A DNA stretch of 14,153 nucleotides from Citricoccus sp. WCRC_4 (GCA_026645375.1 JAPFFX010000311.1:1-14153); one strand, 5' to 3'; positions 7,450 through 13,896 are shown, counted from the stretch's first letter. A program made the numbers and translations. The notes: generated by a model from the letters alone, not told the origin.

Positions 7450-9078
7450 ATGACGAAGACTCCGAGGGACGTCCACCAGCTCGCCCGCGAGGTCTTCGGC
7501 TGGGAGGAGCTGCGCCCCAGCCAGGCCGAGGCCGTGGAGGCCGCGGTGTCCGGGCGGGACGTGCTGGCCGTGATGCCGACCGGTTACGGGAAGTCGGCCG
7601 TCTACCAGCTGGCCGCCCTGATGGTGGACGGGCCCTGTGTGGTCGTCTCCCCGCTGATCGCCCTGCAGGCCGACCAGCGCGACGGCCTCAACGAGCTGGC
7701 CGGGAGGGCCCCGACGCACGCCGTGGCCATCAACTCCTCCGTCTCCGCCCGCGAGCAGGAAAGCGCCTGGCAGGCCCTGGAGGACGGGACGGCGAAGTTC
7801 GTGTTCCTGACGCCCGAACAGCTGGCCAAGGACGAGATCCTGGAACGGCTGCGGGCCGTCGGCCCGGCCTTCCTCGTGGTGGATGAGGCCCACTGCGTCT
7901 CCTCCTGGGGTCACGACTTCCGGCCGGACTACCTGCGGCTCGGCGCCTCACGGGACCGGATGGGTTCACCGGCCATCATCGCGCTCACCGCCACCGCCTC
8001 CACCCCGGTCCGGGAGGAGATCGTGGCGGGGCTGGGCCTGTCCGATCCGCTCGTCATCGCCCTGGGCTTCGACCGGCCCAACCTGCACCTGGCCGTCCAC
8101 CGGCACCACGAGGACCACCACAAGCACGCTGCCGTCCTGGAGCAGGTGGCCGGCCTGCCATACCCGGGGCTGCTCTACACGGCCACGCGGCGGGAGGCCG
8201 AGGACTACGCCGAGCGCCTCGTCGAGCACGGCCTGACGGCCCGGGCGTACCACGCCGGCCAGAAGACCGCGCTGCGGGACGAGACCCTGGAGCTGTTCCT
8301 GGACGGCGGCCTGGACGTGGTGGTGGCGACCAGCGCGTTCGGCATGGGGATCGACAAGGCGGACGTGCGGTTCGTGGTGCACGCCGACATCACCGACTCC
8401 CTGGACACCTACTACCAGGAGGCCGGCCGTGCCGGACGCGACGGCGAGGACGCCCAGGTGGTGCTGCACTACCGCAGCGAGGACCTCGGGCTGCGCAGCT
8501 TCTTCAGCTCCCAGCAGGCGGACCAGGAGGTGGTGAACGCCGTCGTCAAGGAATTGCAGGGAGCGGACGACCCGGTGCGGCTGACCCACCTGAAGGATGC
8601 CGTGGACGTGAGCGCCCGCCGCGTCACCGGCACGGTCAACCTGCTGCAGGCCGCCGGCGCCGTGACCTCCACCCGGGAGGGACTGCTGCTGGCGGAGAGG
8701 GTGGGTCCGAAGACGGCTGCGCGGCTGGCCGAGGAGACGGCCGAGAGGCTGGAGCGCATCGACCGCTCACGCATCGAGATGATGCGCGGGTACGCCGAGA
8801 CGGACGGGTGCCGCCGCCAGTACCTGCTGGGATACTTCGGCGAGGAACTCGCGGACCCCTGCGGCAACTGCGACAACTGCGATAACGGCACCGCCGTGGA
8901 CCTGACGCACGACGACGACCGGTTCCCCCTGCAGAGCGCGGTGACCCACCGGGAGTGGGGGCCGGGGATCGTGATGAGCGTCGACGACGACCGCCTCACC
9001 GTGCTGTTCGAGGAGCAGGGCTACCGGACCCTGTCCCGGGACGCCGTGGAGGAACAGGACCTGCTCCACCCGGCGTGA
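7450..9078 (+). CDS. RecQ-family ATP-dependent DNA helicase, short form with Tudor-like tail
   Basis: Superfamily 2 DNA helicase (3'-5' unwinding expected) for DNA repair. 542 aa, shorter than E. coli RecQ (about 610). Seen: motif 0 LRPSQ (21-25), Walker A MPTGYGKS (42-49), DEAH box VVDEAHCVSSWGHDFRPDY (143-161) including the aromatic-rich loop, motif III ALTATAS (178-184), DRPNLHLAV (208-216), TSAFGMGIDKADVRFVVH (294-311) and the arginine finger YYQEAGRAGRDG (321-332). The zinc-binding module has C454, C471, C474 and C477 in the RecQ arrangement. No HRDC domain follows. Instead residues ~497-531 (VTHREWGPGIVMSVDDDRLTVLF...) resemble the Tudor-like C-terminal domain of UvrD/PcrA. Start ATG 7450 sits six bases after a -10 box. 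The gene is monocistronic and ends at a large hairpin. Confidence 0.9.
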   Translation: MTKTPRDVHQLAREVFGWEELRPSQAEAVEAAVSGRDVLAVMPTGYGKSAVYQLAALMVDGPCVVVSPLIALQADQRDGLNELAGRAPTHAVAINSSVSAREQESAWQALEDGTAKFVFLTPEQLAKDEILERLRAVGPAFLVVDEAHCVSSWGHDFRPDYLRLGASRDRMGSPAIIALTATASTPVREEIVAGLGLSDPLVIALGFDRPNLHLAVHRHHEDHHKHAAVLEQVAGLPYPGLLYTATRREAEDYAERLVEHGLTARAYHAGQKTALRDETLELFLDGGLDVVVATSAFGMGIDKADVRFVVHADITDSLDTYYQEAGRAGRDGEDAQVVLHYRSEDLGLRSFFSSQQADQEVVNAVVKELQGADDPVRLTHLKDAVDVSARRVTGTVNLLQAAGAVTSTREGLLLAERVGPKTAARLAEETAERLERIDRSRIEMMRGYAETDGCRRQYLLGYFGEELADPCGNCDNCDNGTAVDLTHDDDRFPLQSAVTHREWGPGIVMSVDDDRLTVLFEEQGYRTLSRDAVEEQDLLHPA

Positions 9079-9130
9079 GCCCGTGCCCCCGACCTGGAAC
9101 GCGGACGCGTTCCGGGCAGGGAGCACGGGC
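9079..9130. terminator. Compound nested hairpin between recQ and the small basic gene
   Basis: An outer 8-bp perfect stem (GCCCGTGC 9079-9086 / GCACGGGC 9123-9130) encloses an inner 8-bp perfect stem (GGAACGCG 9096-9103 / CGCGTTCC 9106-9113), with further CCC/GGG pairing between them. It begins directly after the recQ stop codon and ends 8 bases before the stop of the converging gene, so it probably terminates both. Confidence 0.65.
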
Positions 9131-9138
9131 GGTTGGGC

Positions 9139-9357
9139 TCAGGGCCGGCGGGTCGTGCCCGAGGGGCCGCCGCGGCCGAGGAAGCGCTCGGCCATGCCGA
9201 TGAGCCCGCTCGATCCCGACTGACGGTGCCCGCCCTGGGCGCCCCGGCCCTTCGTGCCGCGCTGGCGCAGCGCGTCCTTGCCCTGGCTGATCAGCCGACG
9301 CCCCTCCGGGCTGTTGGCGTAGTGGCGGGCCCGGTTGAACAGGTTCTTCAATGCCAT
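9139..9357 (-). CDS. Small, highly basic protein of unknown function
   Basis: 72 aa starting MALKNLFNRARHYANSPEGR. The start is fixed by a textbook AGGAGG five bases upstream (minus strand, just above 9357), stronger than that of most neighbours, so I take it as real despite its size. Seen: an amphipathic N-terminal helix, a second helix RLISQGKDALRQRG (21-34), a Gly/Gln/Lys-rich linker (35-50), then GLIGMAERFLGRGG (51-64) and a basic end. About a quarter of residues are Arg, Lys or His. There are no membrane segments or cysteines. The layout recalls short actinobacterial antitoxin-like or nucleic-acid-binding proteins, but no toxin gene is adjacent and I assign no function. The gene lies just downstream (minus sense) of the tandem repeats. 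Confidence 0.7.
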   Translation of the reverse strand: MALKNLFNRARHYANSPEGRRLISQGKDALRQRGTKGRGAQGGHRQSGSSGLIGMAERFLGRGGPSGTTRRP

Positions 9358-9394
9358 GGTGTCCTCCTGGATGGTCGGTGGGTGGACGGTAGTC

Positions 9395-9590
9395 CCCGAG
9401 TATGCCCCTGTGGGATCGATGCGCCAAAGTCGCGAGCCCCGGGGAGAGGTCCCGGCCCGACTGGGCCGAGGGCACGAGCAGGGCCCCGGGTATCCGGCTG
9501 CGGAGGGGAATCGCATACGCCGGGCCCGGGGCCCCTGTCATCACTCGCACCTTCATCACTCGCACCTTGATGAGGCTCCTTCAGCGTAGG
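9395..9590. repeat. Tandem repeat unit A (about 200 bases)
   Basis: First full unit of a diverged direct repeat. Blocks shared with unit B, in order: CTGTG.GATCG (9408-9418), CCCCGG region (9437-9444), GGGCCG (9463-9468), AGGGCCCCGGG (9480-9490), TCCGGCTGCG, AGGGGAA, CGCAT, CCGGGCCCGGGGCCC (9520-9534), TGTCATCACTCGCACCT (9536-9552), TTGATGAGG (9567-9575) and CAGCGTAGG (9582-9590). GGGCCCCGGG (9481-9490) and CCCGGGGCCC (9525-9534) form a perfect 10-bp inverted repeat around a 34-base loop. This unit also has a 15-base tandem duplication absent from unit B. Together with unit B it fills most of the 580 bases between genes. Confidence 0.8.
9538..9567. repeat. 15-base perfect tandem duplication inside unit A
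   Basis: TCATCACTCGCACCT occurs twice without mismatch (9538-9552 and 9553-9567) and is followed by TGATGAGG. Unit B has only one copy (9751-9765). A single TCATCA...TGATGA hairpin would form in B; in A two alternative left arms compete for one right arm. Confidence 0.9.
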
Positions 9591-9788
9591 GCCCGTACTT
9601 GTGCGGACACCGGGTACAGACTGTGAGATCGCTGGCAGTCCCACCTCGGCCCCCGGCGGGCGAGGCCGGATGGGGCCGCGGGACGTGTCAGGGCCCCGGG
9701 GAGTCCGGCTGCGTGAGGGGAACGCATTGTGCCGGGCCCGGGGCCCTCTGTCATCACTCGCACCTTGATGAGGTGCCTCCAGCGTAGG
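9591..9788. repeat. Tandem repeat unit B (about 200 bases)
   Basis: Second full unit, directly abutting unit A. The inverted repeat is 11 bp perfect: AGGGCCCCGGG (9690-9700) and CCCGGGGCCCT (9737-9747) with a 36-base loop. The loop differs from that of unit A by small indels, while the arms are intact, so the pairing rather than the loop seems to be kept. It ends with GCACCT/AGGTGC (9760-9765 / 9771-9776) and CAGCGTAGG (9780-9788). Confidence 0.8.
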
Positions 9789-9830
9789 AATCGGATGTGG
9801 GAATGGACCGGGAGCACGCTGTGAGCTTCC
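9789..9830. repeat. Truncated third repeat copy
   Basis: After the second CAGCGTAGG, 37 bases align without a gap to the first 37 bases of unit B. Matching blocks are ACCGGG, CA and CTGTGAG (9819-9825), at the same spacing. Similarity then fades, so this looks like a broken or heavily diverged third unit. The rest of the gap to 9926 shows nothing I can name. Confidence 0.45.
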
Positions 9831-9926
9831 TGAGAGCCCGGGAGGGCGACCCCAGGCGCAGTGTCCATACCGATCCCCGCCCCACGCCAGGGGACGGTCG
9901 GCGCGGCCCTCTCGACACCCGGCCAG

Positions 9927-9942
9927 ACGGGCCGCGGCCCGT
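9927..9942 (-). terminator. GC palindrome at the end of the nitrilase gene
   Basis: A perfect 16-base palindrome (ACGGGCCG / CGGCCCGT) reaching the first base of the nitrilase stop codon. It may act as a simple terminator for the minus-strand SRPBCC-nitrilase operon. With no loop and no T tract the call is tentative. Confidence 0.35.
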
Positions 9943-10730
9943 CAGCCGAGGACGTCGGTCCGGCGATTGGCCAGCACGGGCAGGAAGGACCGGACCTCGT
10001 CGATGCGCTCCCGGGTGACGTCGGCGGTGGTGATCGCCTCGCCCTCCTCTTCGAGGGAGGCCACGGGGATGGCCAGCGGGTCCACGATCGCCGAGTGCCC
10101 GATCGTGTTGTCGCTGCGGGTGTCGGCAGCCACCACCCACACGGTGTTCTCCACGGCGCGCGCCTTCAGCAGGGTCTGCCAGTGCTCGATCTTGTGGTCG
10201 CCCTTGAACCAGGCGGCCGGCACCAGCAGCACGTCGGCCCCGTCCACGGCCAGGGCTCGGGCCACCTCGGGGAAGCGCAGGTCGTAACAGGTCATCATGC
10301 CGAAACGCAGCCCGCCGATCTCGACGATGGACAGGTCCCGCTCGCCCGGGGTGATCCGGTCGGACTCCTTGTACTTGAAGGCGTCGTAGAGGTGCATCTT
10401 GCGGTAGGTGTCCACGATCCTGCCGGTGGCGTCCACCGCGACGAGCGTGTTGAACGGTCGGTCGGTGCCCGAGGGCTCGTACCCGCCGGCCACGATCGCG
10501 ATCTGCAGGTCCGCGGCGATCCGGGTGAGGTCGCGCACGAAGCTGGACCAGCCGGCGTCGACGGCCTCGGCGAACGAACCGGCCACGTGCCGCACCGTGA
10601 ACATGGACTCCTCGGGGAACAGGATGAGCTCGGCCCCGTCGTCCCGGGCCTGACCGGCCAGCCGTTCCATGGTGGCGACGTTCTCTGCGGCCACTCCGGT
10701 GGGGCGGAATTGTCCGACGCTGATCCTCAT
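9942..10730 (-). CDS. Carbon-nitrogen hydrolase (nitrilase superfamily)
   Basis: Cytoplasmic amidohydrolase of the Nit/omega-amidase-like branch, hydrolysing a carbon-nitrogen bond of a small amide; the substrate cannot be read from the sequence. 262 aa, the normal family length. The catalytic triad is complete: Glu40 in LILFPEES (35-42), Lys111 in YRKMHLYDAF (109-118) and Cys148 in MMTCYDLRFPE (145-155). Other family segments seen: VAGGYE (80-85), WQTLLKARAVENTVWVVAAD (184-203) and IGHSAIVDP (210-218). ATG 10730 is preceded by GAGGAG. It lies 41 bases downstream of the SRPBCC gene on the same strand, so the two are probably one operon. DeaD/NIT2-style metabolite repair is one possibility, inferred only from the family. 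Confidence 0.9.
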   Translation of the reverse strand: MRISVGQFRPTGVAAENVATMERLAGQARDDGAELILFPEESMFTVRHVAGSFAEAVDAGWSSFVRDLTRIAADLQIAIVAGGYEPSGTDRPFNTLVAVDATGRIVDTYRKMHLYDAFKYKESDRITPGERDLSIVEIGGLRFGMMTCYDLRFPEVARALAVDGADVLLVPAAWFKGDHKIEHWQTLLKARAVENTVWVVAADTRSDNTIGHSAIVDPLAIPVASLEEEGEAITTADVTRERIDEVRSFLPVLANRRTDVLG

Positions 10731-10771
10731 GGGCCCGTGCTCCTCGACTTCTCCGGCGGTGTCCTCCCACC

Positions 10772-11164
10772 CTAGTCCCCGGCCGGTCGCACCAGCCGGC
10801 GCAGGGGCCAACGCGTGAACGGCGCGTAGGGGGCCACCAGCACCGCGGGCCCGTCCAGGTCGACGCCGGCCCGGGTCCCGGCACCCTCGGCCGCCAGGTC
10901 GTGGAACAGGATGAGCCGGCTGCCGGGCACCCACACGGTCCAGGACCACGTGGACCGTGCCGGGTCCACGGAATCGATCCGGAACGGCACCCTCAGGCCG
11001 GCGGGCCCATGGACGGTCCCCCGGGCCCCGGGCCGGATCACCTCGCCCTCGGCCTCGACCCGGCGGATGTGCGGCGCCCACCCGGGCCAGGCGTCGAACC
11101 GCTCGTACCGGGCCCAGGCCACCTCCGGTGAGGCAGCCCCGCGGACCTCGACGCGACGATGCAT
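10772..11164 (-). CDS. SRPBCC (START/Bet v1-like) family protein
   Basis: 130 aa with the look of a polyketide-cyclase/dehydrase-type SRPBCC fold, which binds a hydrophobic ligand in a helix-grip cavity. Seen: VEVRGAASPEVAWARYERFDAWPGWAPHIRRVEAEG (5-40), matching the usual first strand, helix and WP.W motif, then GARGTVHGPAGLRVPFRIDSVDPAR (46-70), WSWTVWVPGSRLILFHDLAAEGAGTRAGVDLDGP (73-106) and a Pro/Arg-rich C-terminus ending LRRLVRPAGD. ATG 11164 has no clear ribosome site; CACGAT ends six bases upstream and could be a poor -10 of a leaderless message. The first gene of a probable operon with the nitrilase, divergent from the monooxygenase across 138 bases. Ligand unknown. Confidence 0.75.
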   Translation of the reverse strand: MHRRVEVRGAASPEVAWARYERFDAWPGWAPHIRRVEAEGEVIRPGARGTVHGPAGLRVPFRIDSVDPARSTWSWTVWVPGSRLILFHDLAAEGAGTRAGVDLDGPAVLVAPYAPFTRWPLRRLVRPAGD

Positions 11165-11290
11165 GCGGCCATCGTGCCAGTGCGCGGGCCGGCGCGGAAG
11201 GCCCCGGCCCGCAGCGGGCCCCGGCGGGGTCAGGCGAGGCCCGGGGGGAGGAGGCGCCCCCCGCCCATGGAACGATGACGGACCCCGCCC

Positions 11291-11296
11291 TACCCT
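11291..11296 (+). promoter_or_regulatory. -10 box TACCCT giving a leaderless monooxygenase transcript
   Basis: TACCCT ends exactly six bases before ATG 11303, the same geometry as at recQ. The intervening GAGGTC is too close to be a ribosome site. It lies in the 138-base divergent region 11165-11302, in which I see no clear operator palindrome. Confidence 0.55.
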
Positions 11297-11302
11297 GAGG
11301 TC

Positions 11303-13048
11303 ATGCCTGTTGCCGGTGCCCCGGGCCCGTCGGCGCCCTCCCCCCGCGCCCCCTCTCCCCCGCGCGCCGTGGCCACGGACGTGCTCATCGTGGGCGCCGG
11401 GCCCACCGGGCTCATGGCGGGGGCCTGGTGCGCCCGGCTCGGACTGCGGGCCGTCGTCGTGGACGCCAAGGCCGGGCCGACCCGCGAGTCCCGCGCCCTG
11501 GGCCTGCAGTCCCGGTCGCTCGAGGTGTACCGGCAGCTCGGGCTGGCGGACGCCGTGGAGCGGGAGTCCGTCCCGGCCCGCGACATCAGTCCCGGCATCG
11601 GCCGACGGCTGCTGGGCACCATCCACCTGGACCAGGTCGGCCACCGGCTCACGCCGTTCCCGGGGCTGCACATCCTGGAGCAGAGCGCGAACGAGCGGAT
11701 CCTCGCCGAGCACCTGGCCGCCCTGGGGCGACCGGTCGCCTGGGGGTACGCCTTCCGGTCCCTGGGCACGACGCCGGAGGGCCGGGCCGTCGTCGATCTC
11801 GACTCGCCCTCCGGTCCGGTGAGGGTCCGCGCCCGGTACGTCATCGCCGCCGACGGTGCCTCCTCCCCCATCCGGCACGCGCTGGGCACGGACTTCGAGG
11901 GGACCACCAGCCCGTTCGAGTTCTACGTGCTGGACGCGCTCGGCGTGCAGGGGGTCGGTGACGGCATCGAGGTCCACTTCTCGGCGGAGCACTTCGCGCT
12001 CTGCTTCCCCATGGGCCGGGACGCACAGGGCCGGCGGCGGGCGCGGCTGCTGGGCATCCTACGCGCGCCCGAGGCCGGCACGGGGGCGCCCGGGGCCGAC
12101 GCCCGGGAGATCGAGGCCCGGGCCCGGGCCGTCCTGTCCGGCACGTTCGGCATCACCTATGCGGGCACCGCGTGGGCCAGCCGGTACCGGGTGCACCACC
12201 GGGTGGCCGCCGCCTTCCGCACCGGCGCCGTGTTCCTGGCTGGCGACGCCGCCCACATCCACTCCCCCGTCGGCGCCCAGGGGATGAACACCGGCCTGCA
12301 GGACGCGCAGAACCTGGTCTGCCTGCTCGCCGACGTCCTCGCCGGCCGTGCGGACGAGACGGCGCTGGACCGCTACGAGGCCGAGCGCCGGCCCGTGGCG
12401 CTGACCTTGACCCGCACCACCGACCGGGTGTTCGCGGCGGTGACCTCCCTGCGCCCATTGGCGAGGCTCGTGCGCTCGGTGGTGGTACCGGTGGTGCTGC
12501 CCGTGGTGCTGCGGCTGATACCCCGGTCGCCGGCGGGCGGCCGGTTCTTCGGCTACCTCTCCCAGACCAGGATCCACTACTGGATGGGGCCGGACGGCAG
12601 GCCTGCTGCCGGGCAGCGGCGCGGTCGGGTGCTGGGCCGTCGCCTGCCCTGGGTTCCCGACGCCGGCCACGCGGGTCCGGTGCCCGGCGGGGACGGGCGC
12701 GGGGACAACCACGAAGCACTCAACCGCCCGGCGTGGCAGGTGCACGCCTACGGCCCGGCAGCTGTGCGGGGCGCCCGCGAGCTGGCCGAACGGCACCGGG
12801 ACAAGGCCGCCGGCGTTGCCCGGCCGGCGTCGGGAGGGTGGGCGTCCGGTGCGGCCCCGGCGCGGGATGACGGGGAGCCGGAGGCGCCGGGACTGCCGGT
12901 GCACGCGTTCCGGGCGGCACCAGAGCACGGACTGCCCGACGGGACCGCCGTGCTCGTCCGCCCGGACGGCTTCGTCGCGGAGGTACTGGGCGCGGTCGCG
13001 CCGGAGGCCGTGCCTTCCCGCCCGGTGGCGAGTAGCTTACGGACGTGA
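11303..13048 (+). CDS. FAD-dependent monooxygenase, aromatic hydroxylase type
   Basis: Group A flavoprotein hydroxylase (PheA/TfdB/MhpA-like) using NAD(P)H and O2, probably on an aromatic or polyketide-like ring; the substrate is not deducible. 581 aa, fitting the long forms with a C-terminal thioredoxin-like domain. Seen: FAD-binding VLIVGAGPTGLMAG (27-40) with GxGxxG at 31-36; the R-S-R-A-L-G-L stretch near 63-69; the DG motif VIAADGASSPIRHALG (180-195); the second FAD motif FLAGDAAHIHSPVGAQGMNTGLQDAQNL (311-338). A basic, Pro/Gly-rich linker (about 420-560) leads to LPDGTAVLVRPDGFVAEVLG, as in the C-terminal fold of phenol hydroxylase relatives. The first 24 residues are Ala/Pro-rich and precede the FAD domain. 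Its last four bases overlap a possible GTG start of the hydrolase. Confidence 0.88.
   Translation: MPVAGAPGPSAPSPRAPSPPRAVATDVLIVGAGPTGLMAGAWCARLGLRAVVVDAKAGPTRESRALGLQSRSLEVYRQLGLADAVERESVPARDISPGIGRRLLGTIHLDQVGHRLTPFPGLHILEQSANERILAEHLAALGRPVAWGYAFRSLGTTPEGRAVVDLDSPSGPVRVRARYVIAADGASSPIRHALGTDFEGTTSPFEFYVLDALGVQGVGDGIEVHFSAEHFALCFPMGRDAQGRRRARLLGILRAPEAGTGAPGADAREIEARARAVLSGTFGITYAGTAWASRYRVHHRVAAAFRTGAVFLAGDAAHIHSPVGAQGMNTGLQDAQNLVCLLADVLAGRADETALDRYEAERRPVALTLTRTTDRVFAAVTSLRPLARLVRSVVVPVVLPVVLRLIPRSPAGGRFFGYLSQTRIHYWMGPDGRPAAGQRRGRVLGRRLPWVPDAGHAGPVPGGDGRGDNHEALNRPAWQVHAYGPAAVRGARELAERHRDKAAGVARPASGGWASGAAPARDDGEPEAPGLPVHAFRAAPEHGLPDGTAVLVRPDGFVAEVLGAVAPEAVPSRPVASSLRT
13033..13038 (+). 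promoter_or_regulatory. Internal -10 box TAGCTT for the hydrolase gene
   Basis: TAGCTT lies inside the last codons of the monooxygenase gene (AGT AGC TTA, then CGG ACG TGA) and ends six bases before GTG 13045. AGT and especially TTA are out of keeping with the GC-rich codons around them, which suggests the bases are kept for the promoter. Transcription would start near 13045. Confidence 0.5.
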
Positions 13049-13066
13049 CGTCGGAGCCAGGGACCC

Positions 13067-13072
13067 GGGAGG
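13067..13072 (+). promoter_or_regulatory. Ribosome binding site deciding the hydrolase start
   Basis: GGGAGG with a 5-base spacer before ATG 13078. It competes with GTG 13045, which overlaps the upstream stop as GTGA. Confidence 0.55.
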
Positions 13073-13077
13073 TCGTC

Positions 13078-13896
13078 ATGGGACGGCATGTGCAGGCGGG
13101 CGAGGTGCAGGTCTGGACCGAGCAGGTCGGTGACGGACCCGACGTGCTGCTGATCGGCGGACTCGGGGACACGGTGGAGTCGTGGCAGTTCCAACTGGAC
13201 GGGCTGGCGGACCGCTACCGGCTCACCGCGTTCGACAACCGCGGCGCCGGGCGGACGGCGATGCCGCCCGGTCCCCTCACCGTCGAGGCCATGGCCGATG
13301 ATGCGGCCGCGGTGCTGCGGGAGCTGGACATCCCCTCGGCCCACGTCGCCGGGTTCTCCGGCGGAAGCCTCATCGCCCAGGAACTGGCGCTTCGGCATGC
13401 CGCGGCAGTCCGGAGCCTGGTGCTCCAGAGTACGTGGGCTGCCATGGACCACTACGTCAGGACACTGCTGAGGATCTTCCGGTGGCAGGCGGCGGCGGCA
13501 CCCAGTGAGCGAGATTTCCTCGAGGCGTTCTTCGTCTGGGTCTACACCGCCAGAGCCCACAACGATGGGACGGTCGACCGGTTCATCGAGGAGGTGCTGG
13601 CGTTCGAGCACCCACAGAGCACGGAGGACTTCTTCGCCTTCGCGGACGCGTGCGAACGGCACGTGACCGCCGGCCGGCTCGGGGGAATCACCGTTCCCAC
13701 GCTGGTGCTGGCCGGCGGCGCGGACGCGCTGACCCGCCCGGACCTGGGCCGGGCGGTCGCGGCGGAGATCCCGGGTGCGACGTTCGAGGTGATGGACGGC
13801 GAGGCACACCAGCCGTTCCAGGAGGTTCCGGAGCTCTGGAACGCCCGGGTGCACGCGTTCTGGCAGGACACCGGACGGCAGTCCGCAGAACCGTGA
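13078..13896 (+). CDS. Alpha/beta hydrolase
   Basis: Cytoplasmic serine hydrolase of the alpha/beta fold, related to enol-lactonases, esterases and C-C bond hydrolases; the substrate is unknown. 272 aa from ATG 13078, or 283 aa from GTG 13045. I prefer the ATG for its GGGAGG site and because the family usually begins just before the strand seen here as VQVWTEQVGDGPDVLLIGGLGD. Counting from the ATG: the oxyanion region LLIGGLGDTVESW; DNRGAGRT; the nucleophile elbow VAGFSGGSLIAQELALRH with Ser94; a helical lid (about 125-195); acid Asp216 in VLAGGADALT; His244 in DGEAHQPFQE. The triad is complete. Together with the monooxygenase it suggests oxidation of a ring followed by hydrolysis of an ester, lactone or ring-fission product, which is inference. 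Confidence 0.9.
   Translation: MGRHVQAGEVQVWTEQVGDGPDVLLIGGLGDTVESWQFQLDGLADRYRLTAFDNRGAGRTAMPPGPLTVEAMADDAAAVLRELDIPSAHVAGFSGGSLIAQELALRHAAAVRSLVLQSTWAAMDHYVRTLLRIFRWQAAAAPSERDFLEAFFVWVYTARAHNDGTVDRFIEEVLAFEHPQSTEDFFAFADACERHVTAGRLGGITVPTLVLAGGADALTRPDLGRAVAAEIPGATFEVMDGEAHQPFQEVPELWNARVHAFWQDTGRQSAEP

Noticed and set aside
9395..9830. CRISPR array or insertion sequence in the repeat region
   Set aside because: Units are about 200 bases, diverged and abutting, without short identical repeats and unique spacers, and there is no transposase frame or target-site duplication.
9581..9868. Minus-strand peptides from the repeats (containing KVRVMT...GPGP in both units)
   Set aside because: The two units share short peptide stretches, but 1-2 base indels shift the frame between them and the similarity follows the palindromic arms. 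Non-coding repeats are the simpler reading, although the net length difference is a multiple of three.
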